From positions 62,001 to 126,000 of the forward strand of contig JAJPIZ010000038.1 in the NCBI GenBank assembly GCA_021324435.1: 64,000 nucleotides of DNA. Direction: 5' to 3'. The notes below the pieces were generated by a model. The model ran no database searches and was not told the DNA's origin. It was given only the letters and a program-made list of their open reading frames with translations. This DNA is from Anaerolineae bacterium. GTDB lineage: Bacteria > Chloroflexota > Anaerolineae > Anaerolineales > Villigracilaceae. The position numbers and the translations under genes are program-made. Below are positions 61,265 to 64,000 of the stretch, piece after piece. Every line of letters starts with the position of its first letter. Position 1 is the stretch's first letter.

Positions 61265-62926
61265 ATGGCTACAAATCTGCTGGTGGTGACGCCCAGTCCA
61301 AATTTTGGAGATTTGATTCGCCGCTCCCTTGAAGAGACGGGGAATTATCGCGTGTTCGTTGTGAACAGCAAAGCTTCTGCTATCGTTCGCGCAGACGAAG
61401 AATCCTGCAAGATGGCCTTCCTTGATCTTGACATGGGTGAGCCGTGGGTGGAAGACGTTGGCAGATCTCTGCGAACCGTTTTGCCCAGCATTGACCTCTT
61501 CGTTCTGACTCAAAACGAAACTCCTCCCGCGCTCGATAACATCCGCCCGTGGACACTGGTCCGCAAGCCATTCCAGGTGCAGGAACTGCTCCGGGCTGTA
61601 GCGCAGCCTGAGCAGACCTCTGCCCCTTCGACACCCTCAATTCCATCAAATACAGAAAACGACATGCCGTGGATGAACGACGTCAGCAAGGCCGCGCAAC
61701 ATCTCACCAGACTCACATTAGAGTCTTCCTCTCAAGCGGCGCTGATCACGCGCAAAGGTGAACTGTGGGCCTATGCCGGGCAACTTCCTCAGGATACCGC
61801 GCACGAAATCGTTCAGACTCTGGTTCGAAATTGGAAAGCACAAAAAGGCAGTGACCTGTTACGTTTTGTCCGCTTGGAAAGCACAAAAGCCGAGCACATG
61901 TTGTACGCGACCGAACTTGCACCAGATGTGTTGCTCGCCATGGTTTTCGATGCCGAGACGCCGTTCAGCACCATTCGTTCGCAAGCCAGCCAATTGGTGA
62001 CATCGCTCGATGAAAATGGAACCAGGGAAGAGAAGAACGACAACTTTACCTCACCGAAAAATGCGAGGCAGGAAACCCTCGAACAGGTCACCAGCGAAGT
62101 CGAGGGCGACGATGACGTTGACGTCCCATCAATTTCTGAAATCCTAACAGACATCCCATCGCCAGATCCGAAGAAACCAGTGGCCGCGTCGAATCAATTG
62201 CCGGTCGCCCCCGCTTCAAGTCCGGACCTGAAGCGGCCAGCCGATCTCACGCAGACTCGACCCTCGATCTTCTCCTACGAATCTTCACGGCCCGTCCCCC
62301 TCAAAGATATATTGATCGCGGACCAGCAACCCACCCCGAATACTCTTGCTGAAACGCGCGCCTCGAAGTCTACGCTGGATGGACTCGAAGTCACTGCGCC
62401 ATCCAAATCACAGCCGCGGCCCGAAACGCCGATCCGCATGCCCAAGCCTGGCGAACTCGATGAGACGCGCCCACATTCTGCCAATGAAGCGGCGGAACAT
62501 GTCGTCCTCGAACCGGTCTCAGCCGGCATGTATCATTTGACGTATGCGTGCCTGCTGGTGCCGCGCTTTACATCGCATTATCTGACCGGCGACATCGCCG
62601 ACAGACTCTCGGAATGGCTTCCTCAAATCTGCCTCTCGTTCGGATGGCGGCTTGAGCATCTCGCCGTGAGACCTGAATATTTGCAATGGGTGGTGAACGT
62701 GCCGCCTGCGGCATCGCCCGGTTATCTGATGCGCATCATGCGCCAGCAGACCTCCGACAAAATTTTCAACGAGTTCCCGCGTTTGACAAAGGAAAATCCC
62801 TCCGGCGATTTCTGGGCGCCCGGTTATCTCATCATGGGCGGGACTCAGCCTCCTCCTCCGCAACTCGTCAAGGACTACATCAAACAAGTTCGCACGCGGC
62901 AGGGGATCGAAAAGCCACGTCATTGA
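61265..62926 (+). CDS. Receiver-roadblock-TnpA fusion, catalytically dead transposase domain
   Basis: 553 residues in three parts. (1) About 1-115: receiver-like fold with phospho-acceptor candidates D54/D56 (AFLDLDMG) and K101 (VRKPF), but without the N-terminal acidic pair. (2) About 135-250: roadblock/LC7-like domain (AALITRKGELWAYAG, VLLAMVFDAETPFSTI), then a disordered Pro/Ser linker. (3) About 420-545: IS200/IS605 TnpA-like Y1 domain (YHLTYACLLVPRFTSHYLTG, GDFWAPGYLI, VKDYIKQVR). The HUH metal motif is replaced by E-Y472-L-Q474, while the tyrosine position (Y538) is kept. It cannot be an active transposase, and a DNA/RNA-binding output is likely. The ATG at 61265 follows TAAACT by 10 nt with TTGCTC at -35. 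Confidence 0.75.
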   Translation: MATNLLVVTPSPNFGDLIRRSLEETGNYRVFVVNSKASAIVRADEESCKMAFLDLDMGEPWVEDVGRSLRTVLPSIDLFVLTQNETPPALDNIRPWTLVRKPFQVQELLRAVAQPEQTSAPSTPSIPSNTENDMPWMNDVSKAAQHLTRLTLESSSQAALITRKGELWAYAGQLPQDTAHEIVQTLVRNWKAQKGSDLLRFVRLESTKAEHMLYATELAPDVLLAMVFDAETPFSTIRSQASQLVTSLDENGTREEKNDNFTSPKNARQETLEQVTSEVEGDDDVDVPSISEILTDIPSPDPKKPVAASNQLPVAPASSPDLKRPADLTQTRPSIFSYESSRPVPLKDILIADQQPTPNTLAETRASKSTLDGLEVTAPSKSQPRPETPIRMPKPGELDETRPHSANEAAEHVVLEPVSAGMYHLTYACLLVPRFTSHYLTGDIADRLSEWLPQICLSFGWRLEHLAVRPEYLQWVVNVPPAASPGYLMRIMRQQTSDKIFNEFPRLTKENPSGDFWAPGYLIMGGTQPPPPQLVKDYIKQVRTRQGIEKPRH

Positions 62927-62944
62927 TTCAACGTATAATTGAAG

Positions 62945-62990
62945 AGCGCAGAGATCGCAGAAAATCAATTTCCGCGCTCTGCGCTTTTTT
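62945..62990 (+). terminator. Terminator of the receiver-roadblock-TnpA gene
   Basis: Stem AGCGCAGAG/CTCTGCGCT followed by TTTTTT. Confidence 0.85.
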
Positions 62991-63009
62991 ATTATGCAAT
63001 CACCTCTAC

Positions 63010-63049
63010 CGCATACTGCCTACTGCTCACTGAATACCGATTACTGACC
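63010..63049. repeat. ACTG heptamer repeat upstream of polA
   Basis: GCATACTG-CCTACTG-CTCACTG-AATACCG-ATTACTG, five units at exact 7-nt spacing, ending 3 nt before the polA ATG. Confidence 0.7.
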
Positions 63050-64000
63050 ATGCCTCCCACTTTCTACCTCATTGACGGACACGCCCTCGCCTACCGCATG
63101 TATTTCGCATTGACAGCCGGCTCCAGCACGCAACGCTGGCAGACATCCAAAGGCGAACCCACCGCGGGCATCTACGGTTTCGCGCGTGAACTGCTCCGCA
63201 TCCTCGAACAGGAAAAACCCGAATACCTCGCGGTCGCGTTCGACACAGGCAAAACTTTTCGCGATCAAATCTTCCCGGAATACAAAGGCACACGCGCCAA
63301 AATGCCCGACGACCTGCGCCCGCAGATGGAGCGCATTCGCCAACTCGTGGATGCCTTCAACATTCCGCGCCTCGAAATGGAAGGTTACGAAGCCGACGAT
63401 GTATTGGGTTCGGTGGCGCGCCTCGCCAATGAGCAGGGGCTTGGCGTGAAGATCATCACCGGCGACCGTGATCTTTTGCAACTCGTCAACAAACGCACCG
63501 CGGTCTATCTTGCGGGCGATGATCAGAATTACATCACCGATGAAGATGTGACGAAAAAACTGGGCGTACCTCCCGCCCAAATCGTGGACTACAAGGCCAT
63601 CGTCGGCGACAAATCCGATAACATCCCCGGCGTGCCGGGCGTCGGCGAGAAGACCGCCATTTCATTGCTCCAAAAATTTGGCTCGCTCGATTCGATTTAT
63701 CAAAACATAGATCAAGTCGAGAACCGCTGGAAATCAAAACTCGAATCGGGCAGGGCCTCCGCGTTCATGAGCCGCGATCTGGCGCAGATCAAGACCGATC
63801 TCAAAGTGAAACTCGACCTCGAACACGCCAAATCCCACGACTTCGACCCGGACAAGATCGAAGCCTTCTTCACGGAATTGGAATTTCGCTCGCTCATCAA
63901 GACCCTCAAACGGCTGACCGGCAAAGAAGACTCATCTTACTCTGCAAACACTTCCGCCAAACAGCCCGCGGGACAACTTTCGATGTTCGTCAACGAGCCG
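63050..64000 (+). CDS. polA: DNA polymerase I, N-terminal part (cut by window edge)
   Basis: The first 317 codons of polA, open to the right edge. They contain the 5'-3' exonuclease (FEN-like) domain: YLIDGHALAYRMYFAL, FDTGKTFRDQIFPEYKGTRA, GYEADDVLGSVA, ITGDRDLLQL and the helix-hairpin-helix region GDKSDNIPGVPGVGEKTA. The metal-binding aspartates are all present. Polymerase and any proofreading domains lie outside the window. No Shine-Dalgarno is visible. The upstream sequence is a heptamer repeat, so the promoter may be further upstream near 62991. Confidence 0.95.
   Translation, partial: MPPTFYLIDGHALAYRMYFALTAGSSTQRWQTSKGEPTAGIYGFARELLRILEQEKPEYLAVAFDTGKTFRDQIFPEYKGTRAKMPDDLRPQMERIRQLVDAFNIPRLEMEGYEADDVLGSVARLANEQGLGVKIITGDRDLLQLVNKRTAVYLAGDDQNYITDEDVTKKLGVPPAQIVDYKAIVGDKSDNIPGVPGVGEKTAISLLQKFGSLDSIYQNIDQVENRWKSKLESGRASAFMSRDLAQIKTDLKVKLDLEHAKSHDFDPDKIEAFFTELEFRSLIKTLKRLTGKEDSSYSANTSAKQPAGQLSMFVNEP

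Noticed and set aside
61265-62926. Reading the C-terminal domain as an active IS200 transposase or intact mobile element
   Set aside because: HUH histidines are absent, the domain is fused to signalling domains, and no left-end/right-end hairpins or TnpB are present.
63041-63580. 179-codon minus-strand frame over polA
   Set aside because: The plus strand codes for an intact exonuclease domain. The minus frame shows no family features.

Overview
The window looks like chromosomal DNA of a mesophilic member of the Chloroflexota, most likely class Anaerolineae. This is inferred from gene content, not from a marker search. Pointers are: a tandem soluble-type adenylate cyclase, many GAF-domain kinases, PD40 propeller lipoproteins, lipoproteins with Pro/Thr-rich linkers behind the lipobox, an actinobacterial-type inositol-phosphate synthase, TrpB2 and an SDR-type threonine dehydrogenase. 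Coding density is high. I see no rRNA, tRNA, CRISPR array, intact insertion sequence or prophage.

Layout. 1-5.5 kb: signalling and envelope genes (cyclase, truncated solute-binding lipoprotein, PD40 lipoprotein, GAF protein). 5.6-12.2 kb: housekeeping block nadD, yebC, ruvC, ruvA, proC, a GNAT remnant, an ABC-F ATPase and a STAS protein. 12.2-20.4 kb (minus strand): CDF metal transporter, Tat-exported amine oxidase, kbl, orphan helicase-associated protein, lipid kinase, GAF-GGDEF cyclase. 20.5-26.9 kb (plus): DprE2-like/DprE1-like/lipB operon, FHA protein, AI-2E-family permease, P1 peptidase. 27-31.9 kb (minus): holin-like membrane protein, double GNAT, M20 peptidase, PfkB kinase, histidine kinase. 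31.9-43.8 kb: ino1, deacetylase-like lipoprotein, HIT protein, LysM surface protein, tdh, a methyltransferase beside a putative PD-(D/E)XK nuclease, S41 and C39 peptidases, and metK under a SAM-I riboswitch. 43.9-46.3 kb: cbiMQO metal importer. 47.3-49.4 kb: a tryptophan T-box controlling a 52-codon ORF and trpB2. 49.5-57.9 kb (minus): FIST protein, a 1358-residue multi-GAF kinase, gyrB, membrane protein. 58.1-64 kb: membrane protein, JAMM protein, plsY, MBL hydrolase, a receiver/roadblock/transposase-like fusion, and the 5' part of polA.

Themes. (1) The most unusual gene is 61265-62926: a degenerate receiver and a roadblock-like domain joined to an IS200/IS605 TnpA-like fold that has lost its HUH metal ligands, which suggests a domesticated transposase domain in signalling. 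(2) Short degenerate tandem repeats with a 7-nt period, in at least five sequence families, sit between genes, inside coding regions and inside a riboswitch hairpin, much like cyanobacterial STRR sequences. Longer palindromic repeats are also present, one of them in frame within lipB. (3) About a dozen genes have a -10 hexamer 6-9 nt before the start codon and no Shine-Dalgarno, indicating many leaderless mRNAs. (4) tdh and kbl together complete threonine-to-glycine breakdown, and a two-gene restriction-modification candidate lies at 37.6-39.5 kb.
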